From the NCBI RefSeq assembly GCF_014779795.1, contig NZ_JACXZS010000012.1, forward strand, positions 1 through 64,000: a stretch of DNA of 64,000 bases, given 5' to 3'. The notes below the pieces were generated by a model that saw nothing but the letters and a program-made list of their open reading frames with translations, ran no database searches and was not told the DNA's origin. This document shows, in pieces, positions 37,002 through 46,610 of this stretch. The translations under genes were made by a program, and so were the position numbers. Numbering within the stretch: the first letter of the stretch is position 1; the number at the start of each line of letters is the position of its first letter. The DNA comes from Microbacterium helvum. Its GTDB lineage: Bacteria; Actinomycetota; Actinomycetes; Actinomycetales; Microbacteriaceae.

Positions 37002-38561
37002 GTGCCCACCCGCATCATCGGACGGACGCCGCGGTCGTCGGCGCTGTCGGCCGCGCGGCGCGCCCGCGAACTGGAGGTCCTGGGCGACGACGCCGAGGTC
37101 GATGTGCTGGTCGTCGGCGGCGGGATCACCGGCGTCGGGATCGCGCTGGATGCCGCGGCCCGCGGCCTGCGGACGGTGCTGGTCGAGCGTCACGACCTCG
37201 CCCACGGCACCAGCCGGTTCAGCTCGAAGCTCGTGCACGGCGGTCTGCGCTACCTCGCGTCGCGGCAGATCGGGATCGCCCGCGAGAGCGCGGTGGAACG
37301 GCACATCCTGCTGACCCGCACCGCACCGCACCTGACACGCGCGCTCGCGCAGGTCGTGCCGCTCTACGACCCCGGTGCGCTCGGTCGCGGCGCCTACATC
37401 GGGTTCGGCTACGAGCTGGGCGACGGCCTGCGCCGCGCGGTCCGCACACCCGGCCGGGTGCTGCCGCCACCGGGGCTGATCGGCCCCGAGGCGACGCGCG
37501 GGCTCGCGCCGTCCATCCGCCATGAGCAGCTGCGCGGCGGCGTGCGCGGCTGGGACGGGCAGCTCATCGACGACGCCCGGCTGGTCGTCGCGGTGGCGCG
37601 CACGGCGGCCGGGCACGGAGCATCCATCCTCACCCGGGTCGAGGCGGTGTCGGTCACCGGCCGCGGCGCCCGGCTGAACGATCTCGTCTCGGGCGAGACG
37701 CTCGGCGTGCAGGCGCGCGCCGTGGTGAACGCGACAGGGGTGTGGGCGGGAGAGCTCGATCCGGACGTGCGGCTGCGGCCGAGCCGGGGCACGCATCTGG
37801 TCGTGTCGACGGCGCGTCTCGGTGGGTCGGACGTCTCGCTCACGGTGCCGATCCCGGGCTCGTCGAGCCGGTTCGTGTTCACGCTGCCCGCGCTGCACGG
37901 ACGCACCTACATCGGCCTCACCGACGTGCCGGTCGACGGACCGGTGCCCGATGTCGCCCATGCGAGCGACGACGAGGTCGATCAGCTGCTCGACGTGGTC
38001 AACACGGTGCTGGAGAAACCCCTCACGCGCGGCGACGTCCTCGCGACCTACGCCGGCCTGCGGCCGCTGCTGGCCGCCGAGGACGACGACGAGACGAGCG
38101 ACCTGTCGCGCCGCCACGCGATCCTGGAGTCCGAGGCCGGCGTGCTGAGCGTCGTCGGCGGCAAGCTCACGACCTACCGCCGCATGGCCGAGGACGCCGT
38201 CGACGCCGTCATCCGCCGCGACCCGTCGTTCCCGTCCCACCCGTCGCCGACAGGCACGCTGCCGCTGGTGGGCGCGTGGCCGCGGAGGCGGCTGGGCGAG
38301 ATCGCGGCCGCCCCGCGACTGGTGCGTCGCTACGGGGCCGAGGCGCCGTACGTCGCCCGGCTCGCCGCCGGTCCGGCCGCCGCGCACGGGGTCACCGCGC
38401 AGGAGCTGGAGTGGGGCGTGCGCGCCGAGGGCGCCCTCAGCATCGACGACCTGCTCGACCGTCGTACGCGGCTCGGGCTGGTGCCCGCCGATGCCGCAGA
38501 GTCGAGGGATGCCGCCACCGCCGCCTTCGCCCGCGCCGGGGTCGACCCCATCGACGTCTGA
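37002..38561 (+). CDS. glpD: Aerobic glycerol-3-phosphate dehydrogenase
   Basis: A 519-residue membrane-associated FAD enzyme oxidising glycerol-3-phosphate to DHAP and passing electrons to quinone. Visible: VDVLVVGGGITGVGIALDAAARGLRTVLVE (FAD Rossmann), GTSRFSSKLVHGGLRYL, RGTHLVVS, RTYIGLTDVPVDGP and VVGGKLTTYRRMAEDAVD. The C-terminal helical DAO_C domain is present. GTG 37002 opens PTRIIGRTPRSSALSAARR. Divergent from the AGPS-like gene, so DHAP produced here may feed ether-lipid synthesis. The start is fairly but not fully certain. Confidence 0.94.
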   Translation: MPTRIIGRTPRSSALSAARRARELEVLGDDAEVDVLVVGGGITGVGIALDAAARGLRTVLVERHDLAHGTSRFSSKLVHGGLRYLASRQIGIARESAVERHILLTRTAPHLTRALAQVVPLYDPGALGRGAYIGFGYELGDGLRRAVRTPGRVLPPPGLIGPEATRGLAPSIRHEQLRGGVRGWDGQLIDDARLVVAVARTAAGHGASILTRVEAVSVTGRGARLNDLVSGETLGVQARAVVNATGVWAGELDPDVRLRPSRGTHLVVSTARLGGSDVSLTVPIPGSSSRFVFTLPALHGRTYIGLTDVPVDGPVPDVAHASDDEVDQLLDVVNTVLEKPLTRGDVLATYAGLRPLLAAEDDDETSDLSRRHAILESEAGVLSVVGGKLTTYRRMAEDAVDAVIRRDPSFPSHPSPTGTLPLVGAWPRRRLGEIAAAPRLVRRYGAEAPYVARLAAGPAAAHGVTAQELEWGVRAEGALSIDDLLDRRTRLGLVPADAAESRDAATAAFARAGVDPIDV

Positions 38562-38615
38562 CCCGGCGCCCCGCCGCGGCCGCCGGCATCCCCCTCCATG
38601 CTCCCCCTGAATGGT

Positions 38616-38674
38616 TTCACTTGCGCTGAACGTACGCGAGAACCGCGATTCTGCGTACGAACAGCGCAAGTGAA
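38616..38674. repeat. Near-perfect 59-bp inverted repeat
   Basis: Outer arms TTCACTTGCGCTG (38616-38628) and its complement (38662-38674) continue into CGTACGC...GCGTACG and AGAA/TTCT with one bulged base and a short loop. It lies between convergent glpD and the secreted-protein gene and could terminate both. A GTTCAC/GTGAAC theme continues slightly outside. Confidence 0.75.
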
Positions 38675-38699
38675 CATGTTCAGAAGACGAGCGCGCGGG

Positions 38700-39209
38700 T
38701 CACTTGTGGCCGTGGCCGACGGGCGCGCCGAACGAGAACGTGCCGTCGATCGCGGTCCACGCGCCGCTGGTCTCGTCGGTGAGCTCGATGCTCGACCACG
38801 TGCCGGCCGTGAGCATCGCCTTCTGCCCGTTCGGGCAGTCGAGCACCGACGCGGCGGCGGGCGTCGCCAGCATGAGCGACCCGACGAGCTGCCCGTTCTT
38901 GTTCGCGGTGAACTGGCCGCTCTGCGAGACCTCGCTGTCGACCGTCGTCTTCTTCGGATCGGCGGGGTTCGATCCGCCGTTGTTGATGCACTGGTACATC
39001 GCCATGAGGTGCGCCGAGGCCGTCACGGTCTCGACCGAGCCGGACTCCAGGCCCGCCTCCTTGAACGACACGACGAGGCTGGTGCCACTCAGCGACGCAC
39101 CGGTGTGGTGGTCGATGAAGTGCGCGTTGCCGGCGAACGCCGGCGACGCGGCGAGCAGGACGACGCCGGCGGCGGCAGCCAGGGCGATCGAGATGCGCTT
39201 GATGGACAT
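38700..39209 (-). CDS. Secreted hypothetical protein
   Basis: A 169-residue protein with a clear Sec signal peptide (MSIKRIS, hydrophobic core to about residue 22, AxA-type site near SPAFA-GN). The mature part is beta-rich and Thr/Ser-rich with two cysteines (YQCINNG, LDCPNGQ), probably one disulfide, and a His-rich end (GHGHK). I do not recognise the family. Probably released or wall-associated. It converges with glpD across the 38616 hairpin. Confidence 0.78.
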   Translation of the reverse strand: MSIKRISIALAAAAGVVLLAASPAFAGNAHFIDHHTGASLSGTSLVVSFKEAGLESGSVETVTASAHLMAMYQCINNGGSNPADPKKTTVDSEVSQSGQFTANKNGQLVGSLMLATPAAASVLDCPNGQKAMLTAGTWSSIELTDETSGAWTAIDGTFSFGAPVGHGHK

Positions 39210-39403
39210 GTGTTCCCCCCCCGGGGTTCGTGGATCGGTGTCGCGATGATCCCCGGTGGCGCTGTGGCGAACCCCTGTGATCGTAGAGCCGCGCGCCGCC
39301 TGCGTGATACTGGCGATTCTCCTTAGGGCGGATGGCAGGAAAGCGCTCCGGAACGTCCGGTGTGCGGGCTGCGCGCGTCGCGGCCCCCCGTCACACTGGG
39401 ACG

Positions 39404-40750
39404 GTGACCTCGACCCACGCCCGCGGCGGACTCGGCATCGTGCAGGGCACGGCGCTCTACATCGCGTCGGTGCTCGGCACCGGTCTGCTCGTGCTGCCGG
39501 GGTTGGCCGCCGATGTCGCCGGCCCGGCCTCGATCGTGTCGGTGCTCGCCGTGATCGTGCTGACCGTTCCGCTGGCGGGCACCTTCGCGGCGCTCGCCGC
39601 GCGCTACCCCGATCCGGGCGGCGTCGCGAGCTACGTGCGTCGCGCCCTCGGGCCCACCGCCGCTCGCGCCACCGGCTATTGGTTCTACTTCGGCGTCGCT
39701 GCCGGATTCCCGGTGCTCGCGATCCTCGGCAGCGAGTACCTCACCGCGATCCTCCACATCGACCGCGCCGCCGTGACCGTGCTGGTGTTCGCCATCCTCG
39801 TGCCGCCGTTCCTCGTGAACATGCTGGGCGTCCGGGTGGCCGGGTGGGTGCAGTTCGTGCTCACCGGGCTGCTCGTGGCCATCGTGGTGTTCGTCGTGGC
39901 GGCCGCGTTCCCGCACGTGACGGCATCCCGGTTCGAGCCGTTCCTGCCCCACGGCTGGGCGGGCGTCGGCACCGCCGTGAGCCTGTTCGTCTGGGCATTC
40001 GCGGGGTGGGAGGTCGGCACGCACATCTCGGGGGAGTTCCGGGACCCGCGGCGCAGCATCCCCGTCGCGACCGCGATCGCGCTCGTCGTCACCGGCCTCG
40101 CGTACCTGCTGCTGCAGATCGTCACGGTCGGCGTGCTCGGCGAGGACGCCGGTGCGGGTGCGGTGCCGCTGCTGTCGCTGGCCGACGCGGTCGCGCCGGG
40201 GTACGGGCCCACCGCGGTCGGCGCGGTCGCCGCCATCGTCGTGCTGGGCGTCATGAACTCGTATCTCGCCGCGTTCGGCAAGCTCGGCGCCTCGCTCGCC
40301 GCGAACGGCGACCTGCCCCGCGTTCTGGCGCCGGGCGCCGAGGCCGGCGGCGTGCCGCGACGCGCCCTGCTGGTGACGCTCGGGATCGCGCTGATCTACT
40401 CGACGATCGCGCTGCTCACCGGCGGCGACCTGCAGACGTTCATCCTGATCCACACCAGCAACATGGTGTCGATCTATGCGGCCGGCATGATCGCCGCGAC
40501 CCTCATCCTGCCCCGGTTCACCGCGGGCTGGTTCATGGCTGTCGTCGCCGCGGCGCTCTCGATCGGACTGCTGCTGCTGGCCGGGGCGAATCTGCTTCCT
40601 GCTGCACTGCTCGCTCTCGCGGCGATCGCCGTGACGGTGTGGCGGCGCGCGCGTCGGATGACCGCGGTCACGACGCCGGAACCGGAGGGGATGGATGCCG
40701 CGGCCGAGAGCGGACCCGTCCGGCAGACCCCGGGCCGCCTGTCGGGGTGA
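39404..40750 (+). CDS. APC-family amino-acid transporter, YjeH-like exporter
   Basis: A 448-residue protein with about 12 helices. The start (GLGIVQGTALYIASVLGTGLLVLPGLAADVAGPAS) matches YjeH, the E. coli exporter of methionine and branched-chain amino acids; FVWAFAGWEVGTHISGEF and DLPRVLAPGAEAGGVPRRALL are typical APC loops. The direction of transport is inferred from YjeH. I chose GTG 39404, directly before the conserved start; CACACT lies 6 nt upstream. An in-frame ATG at 39332 would add 24 basic residues. The last 40 residues are a non-conserved tail. Confidence 0.88.
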   Translation: MTSTHARGGLGIVQGTALYIASVLGTGLLVLPGLAADVAGPASIVSVLAVIVLTVPLAGTFAALAARYPDPGGVASYVRRALGPTAARATGYWFYFGVAAGFPVLAILGSEYLTAILHIDRAAVTVLVFAILVPPFLVNMLGVRVAGWVQFVLTGLLVAIVVFVVAAAFPHVTASRFEPFLPHGWAGVGTAVSLFVWAFAGWEVGTHISGEFRDPRRSIPVATAIALVVTGLAYLLLQIVTVGVLGEDAGAGAVPLLSLADAVAPGYGPTAVGAVAAIVVLGVMNSYLAAFGKLGASLAANGDLPRVLAPGAEAGGVPRRALLVTLGIALIYSTIALLTGGDLQTFILIHTSNMVSIYAAGMIAATLILPRFTAGWFMAVVAAALSIGLLLLAGANLLPAALLALAAIAVTVWRRARRMTAVTTPEPEGMDAAAESGPVRQTPGRLSG

Positions 40751-40777
40751 AGGCGACAGCGGTACCGGCACACGCGG

Positions 40778-40821
40778 ATCGGCCCCGGACCCCCGCACGA
40801 GACGGGAAGACCGGGGCCGAT
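40778..40821. terminator. Bidirectional terminator between exporter and kgd
   Basis: Perfect 11-bp arms ATCGGCCCCGG (40778-40788) and CCGGGGCCGAT (40811-40821), loop of 22 nt, between two convergent stops (40750 and 40835). Confidence 0.65.
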
Positions 40822-40834
40822 TCGCGACGTGAGG

Positions 40835-43800
40835 TCAGGAGACCGCCAGCGCCTCCTGGATGATGGCGGCCTGCTCAGCCGCGTGCACCTTCGGCGAGCC
40901 GGTGGCGGTCGAGGCCGCCGCGGCGCGCGAGATGCGTCGGATCGTGCGACCGTTCAGGTGCTTCACGACCTCGAGGGCGATGAACGGCCACGCGCCCTGG
41001 TTCTCGGGCTCGTCCTGCACCCACACCAGCTCGGCGTTCGGGTACTGGTCCACGACGGCGTTGAGCTCGTCGATCGGCGCCGGGTAGAACTGCTCCAGGC
41101 GCACCAGAGCGACGGCCGGGTTCGGGTTCTTGTCGAGCTCGGCGCGCAGATCCCAGTGGATCTTGCCGGCGTGCAGCAGCACGCGCGTGACGGCCGAGGT
41201 GTCGATGCCGCGGTTGTCGTCCAGCACGGGCTCGAACCTGCCGGTGAGGAAGTCCTCGACAGGGCTGGTCGCGCCGCGCAGACGCAGCATCGCCTTCGGC
41301 GTGAACACGACGAGCGGACGCCGCGGGCGCGCGTAGGCCTGACGGCGCAGCAGGTGGAAGTACGACGCGGGCGTCGACGGGCGGGCGACCGTCATGTTGT
41401 CTTGCGCGCACAGCTGCAGGTAGCGCTCGATGCGGGCCGACGAGTGGTCGGGTCCCTGGCCCTCATAGCCGTGGGGGAGCAGCAGCACGACGCTCGACTG
41501 CTGGCCCCACTTCTGGTCGGCCGACGAGATGAACTCGTCGATGACCGACTGCGCGCCGTTGGCGAAGTCGCCGAACTGGGCCTCCCACAAGACGAGAGAG
41601 TCCGCCCGCTCGACCGAGTAGCCGTACTCGAACGCTATCGCCGCGTACTCGCTGAGCAGCGAGTCGTAGACGTAGAACCGTCCCTGGTCCTCGCCGAGGT
41701 TGGTGAGCGGGATCCACTCCTGGCCGTTGGCGCGGTCGTGCAGGACGGCGTGGCGCTGCACGAACGTGCCGCGTCGCGAGTCCTGACCTGCCAGGCGCAC
41801 GTTCGTCTTCTCCAGCAGCAGAGAGCCGAATGCCAGCAGCTCGCCGAACCCCCAGTCGATCGAGCCGTTGCGGCTCATGTCGAGGCGCTTCTCGAGGAGC
41901 TGCTGCAGCTTGTTGTGGACCGTGAAGCCCTCGGGCTTGTTCACGAACGTGTCGCCGATGAGGTTGATCGCCTCGCGAGAGACGCCCGTGGTCTCGGGCT
42001 CGCCGGCGACCGGCTCGGCGGCGGCATCGGGCACGACGATCGGCGACGAGCCGGTCTCGGCCGCGTGGGTCTCGGCGAACGCGATCTCGAGGCGGTTCTG
42101 GAAGTCCTGCTTAGCCTTCTCGTACTCTTCCTCGGTGATGTCGCCGCGACCGACCAGTGCCTCGGTGTAGAGGCGGCGGACCGAGCGCTTCGCCTCGATG
42201 AGGTTCGTCATCAGGGGCTGCGTCATCGACGGGTCGTCGCCCTCGTTGTGACCGCGGCGGCGGTAGCACACGAGGTCGACCACGACGTCGCGGTGGAACT
42301 CCTCGCGATACGCGAACGCGAGCTGCGCGACGCGCGTGACCGCCTCGGGATCGTCGCCGTTCACGTGGAAGATGGGCGCCTGGATGGTCTTGGCGACATC
42401 CGTGGCGTACACCGAGGTGCGCGCGTCGGTGGGGGTCGTCGTGAAGCCCACCTGGTTGTTGACCACGATGTGCACGGTGCCGCCGGTGCGGTAGCCGCGC
42501 AGCTGCGACATCTGCAGCGTCTCGAACACGACGCCCTGGCCGGCGAAGGCCGCGTCGCCGTGGACGAGGATCGGCAGCCACGTGAAGGTGCCGATGGGCT
42601 TGCGGTCCTGCTTCGCCCGGACGATGCCTTCGAGCACGCCGTCGACGGTCTCGAGGTGAGACGGGTTCGCGGCGAGGTAGACCGGCAGCTCGGACTGGTT
42701 GTCGGCGACGAAGGTGCCCTCGGTGCCGAGGTGGTACTTGACGTCGCCCGATCCGCTCTTGGAGCCGATCGCGACAGATCCCTCGAACTCGCGGAAGATC
42801 TGGCTGTAGGTCTTGCCGGCGATGTTCGTCAGCACGTTCAGCCGGCCGCGGTGGGCCATGCCGATCGCGGCTCCGTCGAGACCTGCCTGGGCGGCGCCCT
42901 GGAGGATCTCGTCGAGCAGCGGGATGAGCGACTCGCCGCCTTCGAGGCTGAAGCGCTTCTGGCCGACGTACTTCGTCTGCAGGAACGTCTCGAACGCCTC
43001 GGCCTGGTTGAGCTTGTCGAGGATGCGCAGCTGCTCGTCGTGGCCCGGCTTCTGGTACTTGACCTCGACGTTCTGCTGGAACCAGGCGCGCTGGCCCGGA
43101 TCCTGGATGTGCATGTACTCGATGCCGATCGTGCGGCAGTACGAGTCGCGCAGCACGCCGAGGATGTCGCGCAGCTTCATCTGGCGCTTGCCGCCGAATC
43201 CGCCCGTGACGAACTCGCGGTCGAGGTCCCAGAACGTCAGGCCGTGGCTCTCGATCTCGAGGTCGGGGTGCGTGCGCTGCACGTACTCGAGCGGGTCGAC
43301 GTCGGCCATGAGGTGGCCGCGCACGCGGAAGGAGTTGATGAGCTCCTGCACGCGAGCCTGCTTGTCGACGCGCTCGGCCAGGTCGACGTTGATGTCGGCG
43401 CCCCAGTGGATGGGTGCGTACGGGATGCGCAGGGCGCGGAAGATGTCCTCGTAGAAGCCGCGCTGCCCGATGAGCAGCTCGTGCACCTTCTTGAGGAACT
43501 CGCCCGACCCGGCGCCCTGGATGACGCGGTGGTCGTAGGTGCTCGTCAGCGTGATCGTCTTGCCGATCGCGAGCTCGTTGAGCGTCTTGTCGCTCGCGCC
43601 CTGGAACTCGGCCGGGTACTCGAGCGCGCCGGCGCCGACGATGCAGCCCTGGCCCTTCATCAGGCGCGGAACCGAGTGGACCGTGCCGATGCCGCCCGGG
43701 TTGGTGAGCGAGAGCGTCGTGCCCTGGAAGTCCGCCGCCGTCAGCTTGTTGTTGCGGGCGCGCGTCACCAGGTCTTCGTACGTGGTGAGGTACTCGTTGA

Positions 43801-44581
43801 ACGTGAGCTGCTCGGCGCGCTTGATGCTCGGCACGAGCAGGGCGCGCGTGCCGTCCGGCTTGGGCAGGTCGATCGCGATGCCGAGGTTGACGTGCGCGGG
43901 CGCCACCACAGACGGCTTGCCGTCGATCTCGGCGTAGAACACGTTCTGGCTCGGGAACTCCTTGAGCGCCTGGATGAGCGCCCACCCGATGAGATGCGTG
44001 AAGCTGACCTTGCCGCCGCGGCTGCGGGCCATGTGGTTGTTGATGACGATGCGGTTGTCGATCATCAGCTTCGCCGGCACCGTGCGCACGCTCGTCGCGG
44101 TGGGCACCGTGAGCGACTCGTCCATATTGGCGGCGAGCGTCTTGGGCATGCCGCGAAGCGTCGTGACGACGTCGGCCTCGGGTGCCGGCGCATCGGCAGC
44201 GGACGACGGCTGCGCCTTGGGCGCCTGCGCCGGGATCGGCTGCGGTGCCGCCGGACGCGCGGTCGTGCGGGCCACGGGCTGTGCGCCGATCACCGGGATC
44301 GGCGCCGTCACCGGGCGGGGCTCGGCCGCCGCAGGCTGCGTCGTGGCGGGGTGCGCGCCCTCCGACACGGGCGCCGCGGGCGGCGTCGATGCCGGTGTCG
44401 CGGCGGCCGCCGCCGGTGCTGTGCCGTCGGCGGGGTGGTAGGCCTCGAGCACGGGCCACCACGCCTTGTCGACGGAGTTCCGGTCGATCTTGAACTGCTC
44501 GTACAGCTCCTCGACGAGCCACTCGTTGGCTCCGAACTCTCCTTCGTTCGAAACCCCGACGCCCGTCACCTGGCTCGACAC
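40835..44581 (-). CDS. kgd: Multifunctional 2-oxoglutarate dehydrogenase/decarboxylase (Kgd/OdhA)
   Basis: A 1248-residue actinobacterial fusion of the E2 acyltransferase and E1 subunits of oxoglutarate dehydrogenase, a TCA-cycle enzyme. The N-terminus GEFGANEWLVEELYEQF resembles the E1 small domain; an Ala/Pro linker follows (50-135). The E2 core is about 135-375 with catalytic His351 in TYDHRVIQGAGSGEF; there is no lipoyl domain, as usual for this type. The ThDP-binding E1 (about 400-1248) shows SLEGGESLIPLLDEI, GMAHRGRLNVL and GDAAFAGQGVVFETLQMS. The GTG start (44581) opens SSQVTGVGV. Divergent from guaB1. Confidence 0.96.
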   Translation of the reverse strand: MSSQVTGVGVSNEGEFGANEWLVEELYEQFKIDRNSVDKAWWPVLEAYHPADGTAPAAAAATPASTPPAAPVSEGAHPATTQPAAAEPRPVTAPIPVIGAQPVARTTARPAAPQPIPAQAPKAQPSSAADAPAPEADVVTTLRGMPKTLAANMDESLTVPTATSVRTVPAKLMIDNRIVINNHMARSRGGKVSFTHLIGWALIQALKEFPSQNVFYAEIDGKPSVVAPAHVNLGIAIDLPKPDGTRALLVPSIKRAEQLTFNEYLTTYEDLVTRARNNKLTAADFQGTTLSLTNPGGIGTVHSVPRLMKGQGCIVGAGALEYPAEFQGASDKTLNELAIGKTITLTSTYDHRVIQGAGSGEFLKKVHELLIGQRGFYEDIFRALRIPYAPIHWGADINVDLAERVDKQARVQELINSFRVRGHLMADVDPLEYVQRTHPDLEIESHGLTFWDLDREFVTGGFGGKRQMKLRDILGVLRDSYCRTIGIEYMHIQDPGQRAWFQQNVEVKYQKPGHDEQLRILDKLNQAEAFETFLQTKYVGQKRFSLEGGESLIPLLDEILQGAAQAGLDGAAIGMAHRGRLNVLTNIAGKTYSQIFREFEGSVAIGSKSGSGDVKYHLGTEGTFVADNQSELPVYLAANPSHLETVDGVLEGIVRAKQDRKPIGTFTWLPILVHGDAAFAGQGVVFETLQMSQLRGYRTGGTVHIVVNNQVGFTTTPTDARTSVYATDVAKTIQAPIFHVNGDDPEAVTRVAQLAFAYREEFHRDVVVDLVCYRRRGHNEGDDPSMTQPLMTNLIEAKRSVRRLYTEALVGRGDITEEEYEKAKQDFQNRLEIAFAETHAAETGSSPIVVPDAAAEPVAGEPETTGVSREAINLIGDTFVNKPEGFTVHNKLQQLLEKRLDMSRNGSIDWGFGELLAFGSLLLEKTNVRLAGQDSRRGTFVQRHAVLHDRANGQEWIPLTNLGEDQGRFYVYDSLLSEYAAIAFEYGYSVERADSLVLWEAQFGDFANGAQSVIDEFISSADQKWGQQSSVVLLLPHGYEGQGPDHSSARIERYLQLCAQDNMTVARPSTPASYFHLLRRQAYARPRRPLVVFTPKAMLRLRGATSPVEDFLTGRFEPVLDDNRGIDTSAVTRVLLHAGKIHWDLRAELDKNPNPAVALVRLEQFYPAPIDELNAVVDQYPNAELVWVQDEPENQGAWPFIALEVVKHLNGRTIRRISRAAAASTATGSPKVHAAEQAAIIQEALAVS

Positions 44582-44758
44582 GCTGAATCGCCTGCTTTCA
44601 TCGGTGATGTTGTGGGTCGCGTCCAGGGTGCTGACACCTCGACACGCATCGGTTAAGCCTAGCCCAGTCAGTGGGCCCGGTCCCGGCTCCGGGGCGGCGC
44701 GAACCTGAAAAAACCCGGGACATTCGCCACACAGCAACTGTCACTACCCTTGGCAGTC

Positions 44759-46216
44759 ATGGAGTTCTACGGCGAAACCCCCGATGTCGACCTGACGTAC
44801 TCGGATGTCTTCCTCGTGCCACGCCGCTCGGCGATCACGAGCCGCCTCGACGTCGACCTCGCGCCCGGCGACGGCACGACCGCGACGCTGCCGCTCGTCT
44901 CGGCCAACATGAACTCCGTCACCGGCGCGCGGCTGGCCGCCACGCTCGCCCGCCGGGGCGGCCTCGGCGTGCTGCCGCAGGACATGGCGCTGCAGGAGCT
45001 GGATGCCGCGATCCGGTGGGTCAAGGCGCAGCCCGTCGCGTGGGACACGCCGCTCGTGCTGCCGCCCGACGCGACCGTCGCCGACGCCGCGAGGCTGCTG
45101 CCGCCGACCGAGGGACACGCCATCGTCGTCGCCGACGCCTCTTCCGGCCACGTGGACGCCGACGACATCCTGGGCATCGTCCCTGCCACGCGCCTGGGCA
45201 CTGCCCTGCCCGATGCGCGACTGGGCGACCTCGCACGCGGGCGGGCGGCATCCGTCGATGCGGACGACATCGAGAGCGCGCGCCACGCGTTCGACGTCAT
45301 CGTCGCCGCCGACGCCGAGACGGTATGCGTGCTGCATCACGGGCACCTCGTCGGCACCCTGTCGCGTCGCAGCGCACTGCGCTCGACGCTCTACCGTCCC
45401 GCCGTCGACGCATCCGGACGCCTCATCGTCGCGGCCGCCGTCGGCATCAACGGCGACGTCGCCGCCAAGGCGCAGGCCCTCGCCGCCGCCGGTGTCGACG
45501 TCCTCGTCGTCGACACCGCCCACGGACACCAGGAGGGGATGCTGCGCGCCCTGCGCGCCGTCGCGGACCTCGACCTCGGGATCCCGATCGCCGCCGGCAA
45601 CATCGTCAGCGCCGAGGGTGTGCACGACCTCGTGACCGCCGGAGCGACGATCCTCAAGGTCGGCGTGGGACCGGGCGCCATGTGCACGACGCGCATGATG
45701 ACGGCCGTGGGACGCCCGCAGTTCTCGGCGGTGCTCGAGACCGCCGAAGCTGCGCGCATGATGGGCGCCCACGTGTGGGCCGACGGCGGGGTGCGCTACC
45801 CGCGCGACGTCGCGCTCGCGCTCGCGGCAGGCGCCGCGTCGGTCATGATCGGATCCTGGTTCGCGGGCACCATCGAGGCGCCGGGCGAGCTGCAGGTGGA
45901 CGAGTCCGGCCGCGCCTACAAGGAGTCCTGGGGCATGGCCTCGACCAAGGCCGTGCACGAGCGCTTCGGCCGGCTCGACCCGTACGAGCTCGCCCGCAAA
46001 GAGCTCTTCGCCGAGGGGATCTCGTCGTCGAAGATCTACCTCGACCCGCTGCGCCCCGGACTCGAGGACCTGCTCGACATGATCACGTCGGGCGTGCGGT
46101 CCTCGTTCACGTACGCGGGCGCCTCGACGGTCGCCGAGTTCCACGAGCGCGCGCGCGTCGGCCTGCAGTCGGCCGCCGGGTACGAAGAGGGCAAGGCGCT
46201 CCCCGTCAGCTGGTGA
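44759..46216 (+). CDS. guaB1: IMPDH-family CBS protein GuaB1 (GMP reductase type)
   Basis: A 485-residue member of the IMPDH/GMP reductase family. The barrel has YSDVFLVPRRS at the start, loop Cys309 in GVGPGAMCTTRMMTAVGRPQ, and WADGGVRYPRD; a CBS pair sits at about 95-210. The GAMCTTR loop and length match mycobacterial GuaB1 (Rv1843c), shown to be a CBS-bearing GMP reductase converting GMP to IMP in purine salvage. ATG 44759 (a TTG at 44750 is possible); TACCCT lies 8 nt upstream, so leaderless is possible. A 40-bp perfect palindrome follows the stop. Confidence 0.93.
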   Translation: MEFYGETPDVDLTYSDVFLVPRRSAITSRLDVDLAPGDGTTATLPLVSANMNSVTGARLAATLARRGGLGVLPQDMALQELDAAIRWVKAQPVAWDTPLVLPPDATVADAARLLPPTEGHAIVVADASSGHVDADDILGIVPATRLGTALPDARLGDLARGRAASVDADDIESARHAFDVIVAADAETVCVLHHGHLVGTLSRRSALRSTLYRPAVDASGRLIVAAAVGINGDVAAKAQALAAAGVDVLVVDTAHGHQEGMLRALRAVADLDLGIPIAAGNIVSAEGVHDLVTAGATILKVGVGPGAMCTTRMMTAVGRPQFSAVLETAEAARMMGAHVWADGGVRYPRDVALALAAGAASVMIGSWFAGTIEAPGELQVDESGRAYKESWGMASTKAVHERFGRLDPYELARKELFAEGISSSKIYLDPLRPGLEDLLDMITSGVRSSFTYAGASTVAEFHERARVGLQSAAGYEEGKALPVSW

Positions 46217-46219
46217 TGC

Positions 46220-46259
46220 GGGGTGGATGCCGGCGGCCGCGGCCGCCGGCATCCACCCC
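46220..46259. terminator. 40-bp perfect palindrome after guaB1
   Basis: Bases 46220-46259 are a perfect palindrome (half-site GGGGTGGATGCCGGCGGCCG) starting 3 bp after the guaB1 stop. It has no loop in DNA form and would fold as a very stable RNA hairpin. Nearly the same palindrome recurs at 51827-51860. Confidence 0.8.
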
Positions 46260-46297
46260 CGCTCCGCCGCTGAATTCCGGCTGCGTCGTCGGACGTG

Positions 46298-46479
46298 CGC
46301 GAGCGCATCTCCTCCTGCTGCTGACATCGGCCTGGGCTGCAGGGACTTCGCGAGCGCATCCCTTTGCGCTGTCGACATCGGCACCCGCTGCGGGAGTTTC
46401 GCGAGCGTATTCCTTTGCGCTGTCGAAATCGGCGTGCGCTGCTGCTTGTTCTGGGCGCGGATGCCGATTTCGACAGCGC
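46298..46479. repeat. Left array: three 51-bp repeats closed by an inverted arm
   Basis: Three tandem units start at 46298, 46349 and 46400, each exactly 51 bp, beginning CGCGAGCGCATC or a close variant. Units 2 and 3 are most alike. Unit 3 carries GCGCTGTCGAAATCGGC (46417-46433), and its exact reverse complement follows at 46463-46479, making a hairpin. The same unit, period and closing arm recur at 48061-48178. Several frames are open through it, but none has a credible start or codon pattern, so I treat it as noncoding. Confidence 0.8.
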
Positions 46480-46610
46480 GAACGGGATAGCCGTGCCCGC
46501 GATCGCCGGCGACGTGCGGTCCACGCCGAGTGGATGCTCGTGCCCGCGCGCGCGGGCGAGGCGGGTGTCCGGCCCCGCTCGCCGGCGCCAGACGGCAGCC
46601 CCGGGCGCCG

